DNA of 6,054 nt from Bacillota bacterium (GTDB taxonomy: Bacteria; Bacillota; Sulfobacillia; JAJZIM01; JAJZBP01), in NCBI GenBank assembly GCA_021798855.1, contig JAJZBP010000129.1:1-6054 (forward strand). Direction: 5' to 3'. The stretch's first letter is position 1. The number at the start of each line of letters is the position of its first letter. Both the position numbers and the translations under genes were made by a program. The notes under the pieces are model-generated. The model was not told the origin of the DNA, searched no databases, and was given only the letters and a program-made list of their open reading frames with translations. Shown piece after piece: positions 1 to 5,397 of the stretch.

Positions 1-153
1 GACCTGCAAACTCACGTGGCCACGGCCATCCAGACCGGTCTCGTCAAGGGCTTCCCCGATGGGAGTTTCCAGCCCGGAGGCACCCTGAGCCGCGCCCAGG
101 CGGCCGTGATCATCCAGCGGACCCGGAGCCAGTTTCCCGCCGGCGGTTTATAA
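1..153 (+). CDS. SLH-domain surface protein, C-terminal end (partial)
   Basis: This is the last 50 codons of a gene that begins outside the window; the reading frame runs from base 1 to a TAA at 151-153. The visible peptide is an S-layer homology repeat: an alpha-helical AIQTGLVKGF segment (residues 9-18), then the loop and second helix with PDGSFQPGGTLSRAQAA (residues 19-35), matching the family pattern of a G-x-PDG-x-F-x-P loop followed by the TR/SRAQ/EA helix. SLH repeats usually come in threes and anchor exported proteins non-covalently to secondary cell-wall polymers of Gram-positive bacteria; this would be the last of the set. Only about 10 residues follow the repeat. What the rest of the protein does cannot be seen. 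The domain call is secure and the protein's role is unknown. Confidence 0.9.
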   Translation, partial: DLQTHVATAIQTGLVKGFPDGSFQPGGTLSRAQAAVIIQRTRSQFPAGGL

Positions 154-187
154 ATTTTTTTCGCCATTTTTTCAGGCTCACCCTTAT

Positions 188-194
188 AAGGAGG
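188..194 (+). promoter_or_regulatory. Ribosome binding site that points to an ACG start
   Basis: AAGGAGG lies 9 bases before ACG (204-206) and 42 bases before the TTG at 237. The spacing supports initiation at the ACG and is much too long for the TTG. A second purine block, GGAGG at 196-200, is only 3 bases before the ACG. Confidence 0.7.
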
Positions 195-203
195 CGGAGG
201 GAG

Positions 204-839
204 ACGAAAGGCGCGAAGTTTTTCCTGACCCTCGGTTTGACCGCTGCGCTGGCCGGGGCAGCGACCGGCTGCGGCGGCGTGGGAAGTCCGGCGGGCGGGG
301 GACTCCCCGGCTTGGGGTCCGGGCCGACCTGGAGCCGGGGTCAGGCTTTGACCGACCTGAACAAGCTGGGGGACTTTGCCTTGCGGACGGCCGAAAACAA
401 CAATTCCTATGTCTTGCAGCAACACAGCCCGGACAATTTCCGGCTGACCGAAAGCAACGGCGCCACCCATGTGCAGGCGGGCGGCCACCGCTATTATTCC
501 GGCGACGGCGGCAAGGACTTCCTGGACTATGGTGTCACGACGCCCGGTTCCGCCGCCTCCGGCGTGGAAATGGCGGCGTCGGCTTGGCAGGGTATCCTGG
601 GCAACGGCGCCGGCTTCGCCGGTCCCTGCACGGTGGCCGGTCGGGCGGGCAACTCCTTTCGCCTGGAGGGTGTCACCGCCACCGCCTGCGTGGACACGGC
701 CACGGGCGCCCTCCTCAGTGGGGACCTCAAGGGAAACGGCTACGAAGACACCTTCCAGGTCACCGGCGTCGGCGACGTCCCCCCCATCCCGGCGCCGTCC
801 GGCGCGGTGCCCCACCAGCCGAGCGGAATGAATTATTAG
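204..839 (+). CDS. Small exported lipoprotein, unknown function, apparent ACG start
   Basis: This is a secreted lipid-anchored protein of about 211 residues, not assignable to a characterised family. Read from ACG 204, the N-terminus has Lys2 and Lys5, a hydrophobic stretch FFLTLGLTAALAGA and then ATGC, with the lipid-accepting Cys at residue 23. That is a complete lipoprotein signal peptide. The first conventional in-frame start, TTG 237, would leave only 11 residues before the Cys and no positive N-region, so 204 is preferred. After a Gly/Pro-rich linker (24-45) comes a probable beta-rich domain. Its second half (GPCTVAGRAG at 140-149, then CVDTATGALL at 162-171, ending in IPAPSG) loosely recalls LolA/LppX-type lipoproteins, where a 'tVaGr' strand is followed by a 'vD..tG.p' strand; this resemblance is only by eye. 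Cys142 and Cys162 could form a disulfide. The gene lies 50 bases after the SLH gene. The coding frame is clear and the function is not. Confidence 0.72.
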   Translation, partial: TKGAKFFLTLGLTAALAGAATGCGGVGSPAGGGLPGLGSGPTWSRGQALTDLNKLGDFALRTAENNNSYVLQQHSPDNFRLTESNGATHVQAGGHRYYSGDGGKDFLDYGVTTPGSAASGVEMAASAWQGILGNGAGFAGPCTVAGRAGNSFRLEGVTATACVDTATGALLSGDLKGNGYEDTFQVTGVGDVPPIPAPSGAVPHQPSGMNY

Positions 840-1042
840 GAAGGCGCGGCGCACCCGGCGCAAATCCGGATCCGCCGACCGTGCTCCTGACCGCATCTTC
901 CAAGTCGGCGATGGGAGAGCGACGCAATGTGCGCCGTGCCGGAACCTGGACCGCATATTTTTTGGTTTTGGCGGTCCGGCCGCCCGATTATCCGCCCACT
1001 CTCCCTAAGCGGCCATGAACACAAATCTTCTGAAGGGTGCCG

Positions 1043-1052
1043 AAGGAGGTGA
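1043..1052 (+). promoter_or_regulatory. Consensus Shine-Dalgarno deciding a TTG start
   Basis: AAGGAGGTGA is a full-length match to the anti-Shine-Dalgarno end of 16S rRNA and lies 8 bases before TTG 1061. The upstream in-frame GTG at 1037 precedes this site, so it cannot be the start this site serves. Confidence 0.85.
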
Positions 1053-1060
1053 ATAAACCC

Positions 1061-1306
1061 TTGACAACAGTTACACCGCATTACTTCACCGGTTTCACTG
1101 GAATCTTGTTCGGTGTCGGGGCATTGGTCTTCTTTTTGGTTCTGACGATCCTCAGTTTGATCGCCTGGGTGCGGATCCTCAACAAGGCCGGTTACTCCGG
1201 CTGGTGGGTGCTCGTTGGAGTCGTGCCCCTGGTCAACCTGATCATGTTCTTCGTCTTCGCCTTCGCCGACTGGCCGGTGCGCCGCCAACTCCGAGGGCAA
1301 CGCTGA
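1061..1306 (+). CDS. Small two-helix membrane protein with a KAGYSGWW motif
   Basis: The product is an 81-residue integral membrane protein. TTG 1061 is chosen as the start because of the perfect Shine-Dalgarno 8 bases before it. There are two hydrophobic segments, about residues 13-38 and 49-69, joined by a short loop with RILNKAGYSGWW (38-49), and the tail WPVRRQLRGQR is basic. By the positive-inside rule both the loop and the tail would tend to be cytoplasmic, which two helices cannot both satisfy unless the first segment is re-entrant, so topology is uncertain. The K-A-G-Y/F-S/P-G-W-W loop followed by V-P-L/I-x-N recurs in small uncharacterised bacterial membrane proteins (DUF805- or DUF5684-like in style), but I cannot assign a family firmly. 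No catalytic motif is visible. It sits between two lipoprotein genes, 221 bases after one and 121 bases before the other. Confidence 0.85.
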   Translation: MTTVTPHYFTGFTGILFGVGALVFFLVLTILSLIAWVRILNKAGYSGWWVLVGVVPLVNLIMFFVFAFADWPVRRQLRGQR

Positions 1307-1427
1307 ACGCGGGCCGACGGTCACGGGCCAATCCCTCCCCGCGCAAAGAGGCGTTGGAAAACGGACGGCCTTCACCCATCCCCTTGCGACGGACATTTGA
1401 ACAGACGTTTGAAAGGAGGCAAGACGC

Positions 1428-3077
1428 ATGAAACGCGGATCGTTGTTCCTTGGTGTGGCGGTGGTCTTGGCCTTGGCGATGTCCGGTTGCGGGCCGAAGG
1501 CGGTCTCCAAACCCGCCACGCCCCAGAGGTCAGGCGCCGCCGCGACCCCGGCAGCGGCCCCGGTCCAAAACGGGCAGAAATGGTCTCCCCGGGCGGTCCT
1601 GACCTTGAGCGACAAACCGGACACCATGTCTCCCCTGGTCGCCGACGCCGGGCGACACTACGAGTTGGCCACCATCGGGGGAAAACTCCAATTGCTCAGC
1701 GACGCCGGCGGCAAGTGGCAGGCATACGGCACCGGCATCGGCGATTACACCGGCAATTCCGGGGAGGGGTACTACGGGCTGGCCGAACACGGCGGCGTGG
1801 TGTACGTCCCCTACATCGACAACCAAAACCCCGCCGACCTCAGGTTGGCCTTCGACCCGTCGGGGCCGTCCGGCCCTTGGAGCAAAACGACGATGGTGCC
1901 GGCCGGCTCCGCCTCCTGTGGACCAGGCGTCCAGACAAGCGCCCCCGCGGCGGCCGTGGTCGGGAAAATCCTGGCCGTGGCCTTTCAAGCCAGCCCCTCG
2001 TGCCAGGCCACCCTGAGCCATATCCTGGACGTCTACGTGGCCACGGCGCCCCTGGCGGATCTCACCGCCGGCGGTTCGCCGGCGTGGCAGGTGACGGACG
2101 TGACCTTGAACTATACCGACAGCGCCAGCTATCCGGCCCTGGCGGCGGACGGCCAGGCCTTGGATCTGGCCTACATGAAGGCGGACGGCCCCATCGTCTA
2201 TTTGGTGCGCGGCCAGCCGAACGCCTCTTCCGGTTTCACCTGGCCCAGCAAGCCCCAGGTGCTTGCGTCGGTGTCCAACGACGGAATGGACCGGCCCAAA
2301 CTGAGCCTGGCCTCCGGAGGCCCCGCCGTGGGCGCGAACGCCCTGGCCCTCTACGCCGGCGGCAACGTCAGCGACGTCTGGGCGGCCACGAACGCCGGCG
2401 GCTCCTGGAGCGCCTCCAACCTGTTCCAGAACTCCGGGAACGGGAACGAGCGTCCATCGGCCGCGGTGGCCACCTGCGGTCCGGCGGTGGCTTATGACGT
2501 CAAGGCATCTGGCGTTTCCGCCGCCCAGGTGACCGTGGCCGAATTCAGCGACGGCCGGTGGAACACCCGCCCCGTGGGGCCGGCGGAGCAATCCCTGGAC
2601 GCCACCTGGCCGGGACTGGCGGCCATACCCGGCGGCTTCGACCTGACCTACGTCAACGACGACAGCGGCTCCGCGGTCTTGTACCTGGCCAGCGGAACCT
2701 GCGGCTTCGCCGTGGTGGTGACCGTCGATTCCAACGACGCCCAGGTTGGCGGCCGGCAGGAGCCCATCCCGGTGCCCGCCCAAATCCAAGGCCGCCGCAC
2801 CTTCGTGCCGCTACGCTTCGTCAGCGAGGCGCTGGGGGCCAAAGTTTCTTGGAACGGCGCCACCCGGCAGGTGACCATCAGCCAAAACGGCCATACGGTG
2901 GTAATGGCCGAGGGGCAGACCGGCTACACCGTCAACGGCGGCGCCCACACCATGGACGTCGCCCCCTACGTGGCGGGAGCCGGCTACACCATGGTGCCGG
3001 TGCGTTTCGTCAGCGAAGCCCTCGGCTACCGGGTGCGCTGGAACGGCGCCACCCAGCAGGTGACCGTCACCCATTGA
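1428..3077 (+). CDS. Lipoprotein: likely beta-propeller with C-terminal copper-amine-oxidase-N-like repeats
   Basis: The product is a 549-residue extracellular lipoprotein. ATG 1428 follows AAGGAGG (1413-1419) by 8 bases. The signal peptide MKRGSLFLGVAVVLALAMSG ends at Cys21, the lipid-accepting residue. An Ala/Pro-rich linker follows to about residue 48. Residues 49-427 are repetitive, beta-rich and full of Gly, Asp, Ser and aromatic residues, with recurring blocks such as YPALAADGQALDLAYMK and WPGLAAIPGGFDLTYVNDD. This pattern resembles sialidase-like or BNR-like propeller blades, but no Asp-box or catalytic set is evident, so binding is likelier than hydrolysis. Residues 429-549 contain two copies of the copper-amine-oxidase N-terminal-like unit (FVPLRFVSEALGAKVSWNG at 459-477 and MVPVRFVSEALGYRVRWNG at 522-540). 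Despite its name, this unit is a non-catalytic surface domain in Firmicutes and no amine oxidase catalytic domain is present. The terminal domain is secure; the propeller assignment is inferred. Confidence 0.92.
   Translation: MKRGSLFLGVAVVLALAMSGCGPKAVSKPATPQRSGAAATPAAAPVQNGQKWSPRAVLTLSDKPDTMSPLVADAGRHYELATIGGKLQLLSDAGGKWQAYGTGIGDYTGNSGEGYYGLAEHGGVVYVPYIDNQNPADLRLAFDPSGPSGPWSKTTMVPAGSASCGPGVQTSAPAAAVVGKILAVAFQASPSCQATLSHILDVYVATAPLADLTAGGSPAWQVTDVTLNYTDSASYPALAADGQALDLAYMKADGPIVYLVRGQPNASSGFTWPSKPQVLASVSNDGMDRPKLSLASGGPAVGANALALYAGGNVSDVWAATNAGGSWSASNLFQNSGNGNERPSAAVATCGPAVAYDVKASGVSAAQVTVAEFSDGRWNTRPVGPAEQSLDATWPGLAAIPGGFDLTYVNDDSGSAVLYLASGTCGFAVVVTVDSNDAQVGGRQEPIPVPAQIQGRRTFVPLRFVSEALGAKVSWNGATRQVTISQNGHTVVMAEGQTGYTVNGGAHTMDVAPYVAGAGYTMVPVRFVSEALGYRVRWNGATQQVTVTH
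2802..2879 (+). repeat. Copper-amine-oxidase-N-like unit, copy 1
   Basis: This encodes residues 459-484 of the propeller lipoprotein. It recurs 189 bases downstream at 2991-3068 with shared blocks such as TTCGTCAGCGA and TGGAACGGCGCCACCC. It is an internal domain repeat, not a mobile element. Confidence 0.85.
2991..3068 (+). repeat. Copper-amine-oxidase-N-like unit, copy 2
   Basis: This encodes residues 522-547 and is the second copy of the 26-residue core. It differs from the first mainly in the two or three residues after each conserved turn (AKVS against YRVR). Confidence 0.85.
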
Positions 3078-3404
3078 CGTCTTGCGCGCAGCGCCCTGGT
3101 GGGGAGCCGTAATGGTCACGGCCTCACCAAACCATGGATGCTTCCCGAACGCGTCTCCCCGTTCAACGTGACCTGCGTTCTTCGGCGCCGGCTTGACAAA
3201 CCATCCGGTGCGGGACCGGTTGCGGCGCAAACAGCCGTTGTCAAGGTTTGTCCCGTAAATCCGGCAACTGCTGCTGCTCCGACGGATTCCCCTTTGACGG
3301 AAGGTGGTGAAGACAGCCTCAGCCTGATCAGCGATTCCGGCAGGATTTCCCTCGGTTTCGACGAAAGCCTCCAACGGCGCATAAGACTTGAAAGGAGCAA
3401 GAAC
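3078..3404 (+). other. 327-base stretch without a convincing gene
   Basis: The reading frame of the downstream membrane-protein gene stays open back to a GTG at 3099. However, the extra 102 codons have no ribosome binding site, no domain-like composition and a weaker G/C preference at third codon positions than the neighbouring genes, so the extension is not called. TTGACA at 3193-3198 has no -10 element at the expected spacing. The main content is a cluster of inverted repeats at 3192-3252, plus a 6-bp inverted repeat AATCCG (3258-3263) / CGGATT (3283-3288). No terminator for the preceding gene was found. Confidence 0.6.
3192..3252 (+). promoter_or_regulatory. Nested inverted repeats with mutually exclusive pairing (candidate cis-RNA or operator)
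   Basis: CTTGACAA (3192-3199) is exactly complementary to TTGTCAAG (3238-3245). Enclosed between them are two further stems, CCGGT (3205-3209) / ACCGG (3215-3219) and CGGC (3223-3226) / GCCG (3234-3237). Together these would fold as a three-way junction, with the last stem abutting the outer one. The overlapping left segment GACAAACC (3195-3202) is also exactly complementary to GGTTTGTC (3245-3252), so the outer stem has two alternative right arms. The element ends about 150 bases before the Tic20-like gene. No known riboswitch class is recognised, and the stems are short enough that chance cannot be excluded. Confidence 0.35.
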
Positions 3405-3803
3405 ATGGGAAGCAATTACGGTTCCGGTCCATCGATACCCGGGATCACGCAGGGAGGGAACATCGCGGCAGGTCTCGCTTACCTCTTCGGGTTCGTCAGC
3501 GGGATCATCGTCCTGCTGGTCGCCGGAACCAGCGACCTGGCGCGTTTTTCGGCGGTGCAGAGCATCCTGCTGAGCGTGGCCTGGTTCATCGTCCGGATCG
3601 TCTTGGGGCTTGTTTTCGGCATCCTTGCCTATGTTCCGGTGCTGAATGTCCTGGTAGCCATCGTGGCCGTACCCCTCAACCTGATCGTAACCCTCGCCTT
3701 CCTGATCGCCTGGCTTTTCAGCATGGTCCGGGCCTTCCAGGGTCAGGCGACACGCCTGCCGGTACTCGGCGCCTTGGCGCAAAAATACGCTCGCGTGGCT
3801 TGA
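3405..3803 (+). CDS. Tic20/DUF4870-like membrane protein
   Basis: The product is a 132-residue integral membrane protein. ATG 3405 is chosen because AAAGGAG (3391-3397) lies 7 bases before it. The N-terminal 17 residues are Gly/Ser-rich. Three hydrophobic segments follow, at about residues 20-40, 52-77 and 79-108. Two conserved patches match the DUF4870/Tic20-like family: RFSAVQSILL (47-56), before the second helix, and TRLPVLGALAQKYA (116-129), at the C-terminus after the last helix. Bacterial members are widespread and mostly uncharacterised; the chloroplast relative Tic20 belongs to the inner-envelope translocon, but a translocation role here would be speculation. The gene lies 147 bases before the first YbjQ gene and may belong with it functionally. 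Family confidence is fairly high and the function is unknown. Confidence 0.85.
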   Translation: MGSNYGSGPSIPGITQGGNIAAGLAYLFGFVSGIIVLLVAGTSDLARFSAVQSILLSVAWFIVRIVLGLVFGILAYVPVLNVLVAIVAVPLNLIVTLAFLIAWLFSMVRAFQGQATRLPVLGALAQKYARVA

Positions 3804-3950
3804 CTTTCTCCCCGGACGGCTCGCGCCGCACCCCCTGGTCGCCGCAAGCTTGTCCACGGTTCACAATGGGCAGCGACGGCGTGCGGATGCAGGACTTTTC
3901 CCGGCCTTTGCAGAAATAACCAGCAAACTTTTGCACGGGAGGCTATGATC

Positions 3951-4358
3951 ATGCCCCTTTTCGGTGGCGGAGGCCAACAGACCAGTTCCATGCAACAGGT
4001 TGAGCAGGAGATCGCCAGTGTCAACCTCGGTCGGGGCGCTTTCAGTTCGGACCTAACGGGGCAGGAGTTTTGGCTGCTCAAGGATCAGGGATACACCCCG
4101 GTGGCTCTGGTCATGGGCAACAGAGTCTTTTCCATGGGCATCGTCGGCGGCCTGGCCACCGCCCTGCGGGGGATAGCCCGGGGCGAACTGACCGAATACA
4201 CCCAATTGATGTACGACGCCCGACAGTTGGCCATGTCCCGGATGAAGAGGGAAGCCGACCAGTTGGGGGCCGACGGCATCGTCGGCGTCGACTTCCAAAT
4301 CGTCCATCACGGAACGGACATCATGGAAGTCTGGGCGGTGGGCACAGCCGTTAAGTAC
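3951..4358 (+). repeat. Direct duplication of YbjQ coding sequence, unit 1
   Basis: Codons 1-136 of the first YbjQ gene align without gaps to 5398-5805, with 14 amino-acid differences counted by eye. Most DNA differences are at third codon positions. The flanking DNA on either side does not align, so the repeat is confined to the coding region. Confidence 0.9.
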
Positions 4359-4409
4359 ACCGGCCAAACGGGAGGCAGCACCGCCCAGGTGGTTATGAAC
4401 ACCGGTTGA
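3951..4409 (+). CDS. YbjQ-family protein, copy 1 (short form)
   Basis: The product is a 152-residue soluble protein of the YbjQ/UPF0145 family. ATG 3951 is preferred over the in-frame ATG 3945: GGGAGG (3937-3942) is 8 bases before 3951 but only 2 before 3945, and 3951 gives the same MPLFGGG start as the paralogue at 5398. Residues 1-24 form a Gly/Gln-rich head with MQQVEQEI. The YbjQ core runs from about 27 to 136 and shows the family's conserved helix and strand (AMSRMKREADQLGADGIVGV at 94-113, then VWAVGTAVKY at 127-136). The family is often labelled heavy-metal-binding, but this protein contains no cysteine, so the sequence offers no direct support for that. It ends 16 residues after the core, whereas the downstream copy continues for another 50. 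The biochemical role of the family is unknown; small oligomeric assemblies are plausible. Confidence 0.92.
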   Translation: MPLFGGGGQQTSSMQQVEQEIASVNLGRGAFSSDLTGQEFWLLKDQGYTPVALVMGNRVFSMGIVGGLATALRGIARGELTEYTQLMYDARQLAMSRMKREADQLGADGIVGVDFQIVHHGTDIMEVWAVGTAVKYTGQTGGSTAQVVMNTG

Positions 4410-4505
4410 GCCACGAGCAACAAGATTCACGTCCGAAAAGACAGCAGAGCCGGTTGCGGTTGGCAAACCACGGTGGGCGACGCTAACCTTTTCCGGCGGG
4501 GGTCC

Positions 4506-4514
4506 GGGAGGTGG
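4506..4514 (+). promoter_or_regulatory. Ribosome binding site choosing GTG 4523
   Basis: GGGAGGTGG is followed by 8 bases and then GTG 4523. The in-frame GTG at 4511 lies inside this site and would itself have no properly spaced Shine-Dalgarno sequence. Confidence 0.7.
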
Positions 4515-4522
4515 AAAGCGCG

Positions 4523-4894
4523 GTGGAATCGATCCGCGGGAAAGTTGAACAACTCCAGGTGGAAGGTGGCGGCGTCACTTTCTCCTGTTGGATGACGCTC
4601 ACAGTTGACGGAAAAAGCCGGTCTTTGAGTTTCACCATCACCGGACGGGATGCGGACCTGCGACCGGGCCACCACTTGGCGCTCAAGATCTCCCGCAACC
4701 CGTCGGGGGAGGAAGTGGTTTTCTGCCGCAACCTCACCACCGGTCGGATCCTGGTGGACCGGATCAACTTCCAGGCCACCAGGATAACCTGTTGGACCTG
4801 CGCGGGTTGCCTGGCGGTCGGCGTCCTCCTTTTGATCGCGGCGCCTATTCTTGTTCTTGGCATTCTCGGCTGGATCTTCCACCACCTTTTATAA
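4523..4894 (+). CDS. Single-pass membrane protein with beta-rich domain and CWTCAGC motif
   Basis: The product is a 123-residue protein of no family I recognise. GTG 4523 is chosen by ribosome binding site spacing; GTG 4511 would add only four residues. Residues 4-80 alternate hydrophobic and polar residues as in a small beta barrel (GKVEQLQVEGGGVTF, then SLSFTITGRDADLRPGHHLA and a further strand pair), loosely OB-fold-like, with the turn LRPGHHLAL typical of such barrels. Three cysteines in CWTCAGC (90-96) stand exactly at the start of a hydrophobic helix (97-119), with HHLL at the end. Two further cysteines, Cys22 and Cys68, lie in the soluble part. With no signal peptide and a C-terminal helix it resembles a tail-anchored protein with a cytoplasmic domain. 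The CxxCxxC could bind a metal or cluster, be redox active or be lipidated; sequence alone does not decide. It lies between the two YbjQ genes. Confidence 0.8.
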   Translation: MESIRGKVEQLQVEGGGVTFSCWMTLTVDGKSRSLSFTITGRDADLRPGHHLALKISRNPSGEEVVFCRNLTTGRILVDRINFQATRITCWTCAGCLAVGVLLLIAAPILVLGILGWIFHHLL

Positions 4895-5066
4895 GGATCC
4901 GGTTTTGGAGTGCCCTTGAAAGTGCGGCGGCGATGCGGTTCCCTCGTCGGCAAGCCGGCGGACGGATCCCCTGGGGAAGAATCGCCGGCATTGGCCGTTC
5001 GGCGGGACAGCATGTTCCCAAGTGGTCGTTTTTTACCGAACTCCCAGCACAAAGGAGGTGGCGGAG

Positions 5067-5354
5067 ATGGGTTTATTTGATAACCTCAAGTCGGCGGCGC
5101 AAAGCGGAGCGGCCAAAGCTGCCGCGGCCGTGGAGAAAACGGCCACCATGGTCAAGTTGCAGGGTCAGTTGGACGCCAAAAACAGGGCTTTGAACGACGC
5201 TTTCCGCGAGGCCGGAAGCGAGTTTTACAAGCTTGTTGCGGCCGGCAACGGCGACTTCCGGCCTTTGGCCGAGGCCTTGGTGCGGGCGGTCCAACCATTG
5301 GAACAGGAGATCGCTCAGTTGCAGGCGGCCCTGGAAGCAGCGAAACGAAGTTGA
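5067..5354 (+). CDS. Small helical (coiled-coil) protein starting MGLFDNLK
   Basis: The product is a 95-residue, probably all-helical soluble protein. ATG 5067 follows AAAGGAGG (5051-5058) by 8 bases; an upstream in-frame GTG (5022) has no such site. Residues 1-25 (MGLFDNLKSAAQSGAAKAAA and onward) look like an amphipathic helix. Residues 27-57 form a second helix with FREAGSEFYKLV (46-57), and residues 65-92 a third (LEQEIAQLQAALEAA at 78-92). The layout recalls small bacterial proteins with an 'MGxFDKLK' start, a helical hairpin and a C-terminal zinc ribbon. Here the protein stops after the last helix and has no cysteine, so the ribbon is absent. An amphipathic N-terminus suggests peripheral membrane attachment, which is inference. 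It ends 43 bases before the second YbjQ gene and is the gene most likely to be co-transcribed with it. Confidence 0.85.
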   Translation: MGLFDNLKSAAQSGAAKAAAAVEKTATMVKLQGQLDAKNRALNDAFREAGSEFYKLVAAGNGDFRPLAEALVRAVQPLEQEIAQLQAALEAAKRS

Positions 5355-5397
5355 GCCTGGTCCCCCTCCGAAAGACAAACGAAAGGATTGGTGACAA

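Noticed and set aside
138..170. CCGCCGGCGG palindrome followed by T tracts as a terminator for the SLH gene
   Set aside because: The palindrome has no room for a loop without reducing the stem to 3 bp, and it lies inside the last codons. The T-rich tract (155-170) is suggestive but the hairpin is too weak to call.
184..189. TTATAA as a -10 promoter element
   Set aside because: It overlaps the ribosome binding site of the next gene, so a transcript starting downstream of it would lose that site, and there is no good -35.
12..956. 314-codon minus-strand frame across the SLH end and the first lipoprotein
   Set aside because: It spans two supported + strand genes and an intergenic region, and its composition is typical of a shadow frame.
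970..984. GGCGG/CCGCC hairpin as a terminator
   Set aside because: The T-rich tract lies on the wrong side: before the hairpin on the + strand, and A-rich when read from the minus strand.
911..1018. 35-codon frame starting ATG 911
   Set aside because: It has no Shine-Dalgarno, and its composition (many Arg and Pro) is not protein-like.
836..1627. 263-codon minus-strand frame across the two-helix protein gene
   Set aside because: It overlaps three supported features on the other strand and shows no domain.
1397..2497. 366-codon + strand frame overlapping the propeller lipoprotein
   Set aside because: Its product is dominated by Arg, Gly and Pro, the signature of an out-of-frame reading of GC-rich coding DNA, and it has no domain.
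1530..2789. Long open frame of 419 codons on the minus strand opposite the propeller lipoprotein
   Set aside because: It mirrors the codon structure of the GC-rich + strand gene. Its product is Gly/Arg/His/Val-rich with no recognisable domain, while the + strand gene has a signal peptide, a ribosome binding site and a known domain.
3193..3198. TTGACA as a -35 promoter element
   Set aside because: No TATAAT-like sequence lies 16-18 bases downstream (the DNA there is CCGGTT-type), and the bases form part of the inverted repeat instead.
3099..3404. N-terminal extension of the Tic20-like protein to GTG 3099
   Set aside because: There is no ribosome binding site at 3099, the added 102 residues are not conserved-looking, and ATG 3405 has a well-placed AAAGGAG and gives the normal family length.
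4452..4492. GGTTGCG / CGCTAACC imperfect stem followed by TTTT after the first YbjQ gene
   Set aside because: The stem is 7 bp with a bulge, the loop is long and the T run is only four bases. It could at most be a weak terminator.
4933..5193. Reading frame starting ATG 4933 overlapping the helical protein
   Set aside because: It has no ribosome binding site, an Arg/Pro/Trp-rich composition, and runs through the supported gene in another frame.
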